A stretch of DNA of 64,000 nt from Paraburkholderia hospita. GTDB lineage: Bacteria > Pseudomonadota > Gammaproteobacteria > Burkholderiales > Burkholderiaceae. The stretch is from assembly GCF_002902965.1 (NCBI RefSeq), contig NZ_CP026107.1, forward strand, positions 1,922,001-1,986,000, read 5' to 3'. Both the position numbers and the translations under genes were made by a program. Shown in pieces: positions 63,693-64,000 of this stretch; position 1 is the first letter of the stretch; each line of letters opens with the position of its first letter. The notes below the pieces were generated by a model. The model made no database searches, had not been told where the DNA came from, and worked only from the letters and a program-made list of their open reading frames with translations.

Positions 63693-64000
63693 ATGGCACA
63701 TCCGGTAAGGACGATCGCAATAGAAGCGCTGGTCGATGAGCTGCTGACCGGTTGCGATCGACCCTTCAGCGAAGCGCGCTCGATGCCGCCCGGTGTCTAC
63801 ACGTCGCCCGAATTTCTCGCGCTGGAAGAGCGCGACATCTTCTCGCGCGAATGGCAATGCGTCGGCCGCGCGAGCGCGCTGAAGAATGCCGGCGACTATC
63901 TGACTGCGCGGATCGGCGACCAGCCGATCGTCGTGCTGCGCGACGAGCAGATGCAATTGAAGGCGATGTCGAATGTCTGCCTGCATCGCATGTCGGTGCT
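63693..64000 (+). CDS. Rieske non-haem iron oxygenase, large subunit (partial, runs off window)
   Basis: 102 codons visible. AHPVRTIAIEALVDELLTG start, GVYTSPEFLALEERDIFSREWQCVGRAS and then GDQPIVVLRDEQMQLKAMSNVCLHRMSVL, which is the first half (C-x-H) of the Rieske cluster motif. ATG 63693 has AGGAGGGCG 5 nt upstream. It would oxidise an aromatic or quaternary-amine-like substrate, likely the one handled by the adjacent operon. Confidence 0.9.
   Translation, partial: MAHPVRTIAIEALVDELLTGCDRPFSEARSMPPGVYTSPEFLALEERDIFSREWQCVGRASALKNAGDYLTARIGDQPIVVLRDEQMQLKAMSNVCLHRMSV

Overview
The window is high-GC DNA from a member of the Burkholderiaceae, most likely Paraburkholderia, Caballeronia or Burkholderia. 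The signs are two small secreted DUF4148 proteins, two trimeric Gram-negative porins of the 'SSVTLYG' type, many LysR-regulated catabolic operons, and palindromic intergenic repeats typical of that group. It reads as accessory catabolic chromosome or chromid: almost every gene is transport, oxidation or regulation. I see no rRNA, tRNA or CRISPR.

Region 1 (about 3.2-27.7 kb) is a large catabolic system. It holds two UbiD-type decarboxylases, their prenyl-FMN synthase UbiX, a three-subunit molybdenum hydroxylase with XdhC and CoxG accessory proteins, an acyl-CoA ligase, a PaaI-type thioesterase, an enol-lactonase-like hydrolase, a RidA protein, two MFS permeases, a TauABC/NrtABC-type ABC importer, a porin and one LysR regulator. 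I found five copies of one operator-like motif (TCATG-N5-CATGA followed after 5 nt by a TTTCATT-like half-site), one or two in each divergent promoter of this region. This argues for one regulon. The logic resembles furan-2,5-dicarboxylate/2-furoate or pyrrole-carboxylate degradation (decarboxylate, activate with CoA, hydroxylate the ring, open it to a 2-oxoglutarate-type product), but the substrate is not proven. A complete IS4-family element with a 9-bp target duplication has inserted 8 nt upstream of the second ubiD and separates it from its ancestral shared promoter with ubiX. Composite palindromic repeats lie at 2.2-2.7 kb and 21.2-22.1 kb.

Region 2 (27.7-32.3 kb) is an AcuR-regulated GMC dehydrogenase / class III CoA-transferase / enoyl-CoA hydratase operon that matches the acrylate/3-hydroxypropionate module (dddA-acuN-acuK) known from DMSP-degrading bacteria. 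Two AcuR-like operators are visible.

Region 3 (34.7-39.4 kb) is a respiratory formate dehydrogenase operon (alpha, beta, gamma). The alpha subunit has a UGA selenocysteine codon with a textbook SECIS hairpin, and also an in-frame TAG at codon 500 where the family has Trp.

Region 4 (39.7-57 kb) is mixed: SDRs, cupins, an MmgE/PrpD remnant, a BON lipoprotein, a cysteinyl-tRNA synthetase with a Cys-Cys leader peptide and terminator that look like classical attenuation, a degenerate REP-type transposase, a 3-methyladenine glycosylase, a LysR/MFS pair, a GlxA-type regulator, and a DsrE + PhnDEC-like transporter operon.

Region 5 (57.1-64.0 kb) is a second catabolic operon: NCS1 permease, ArgE-like amidohydrolase, DUF1028, RidA and flavin monooxygenase, divergent from a LysR regulator and a Rieske oxygenase that runs off the window.
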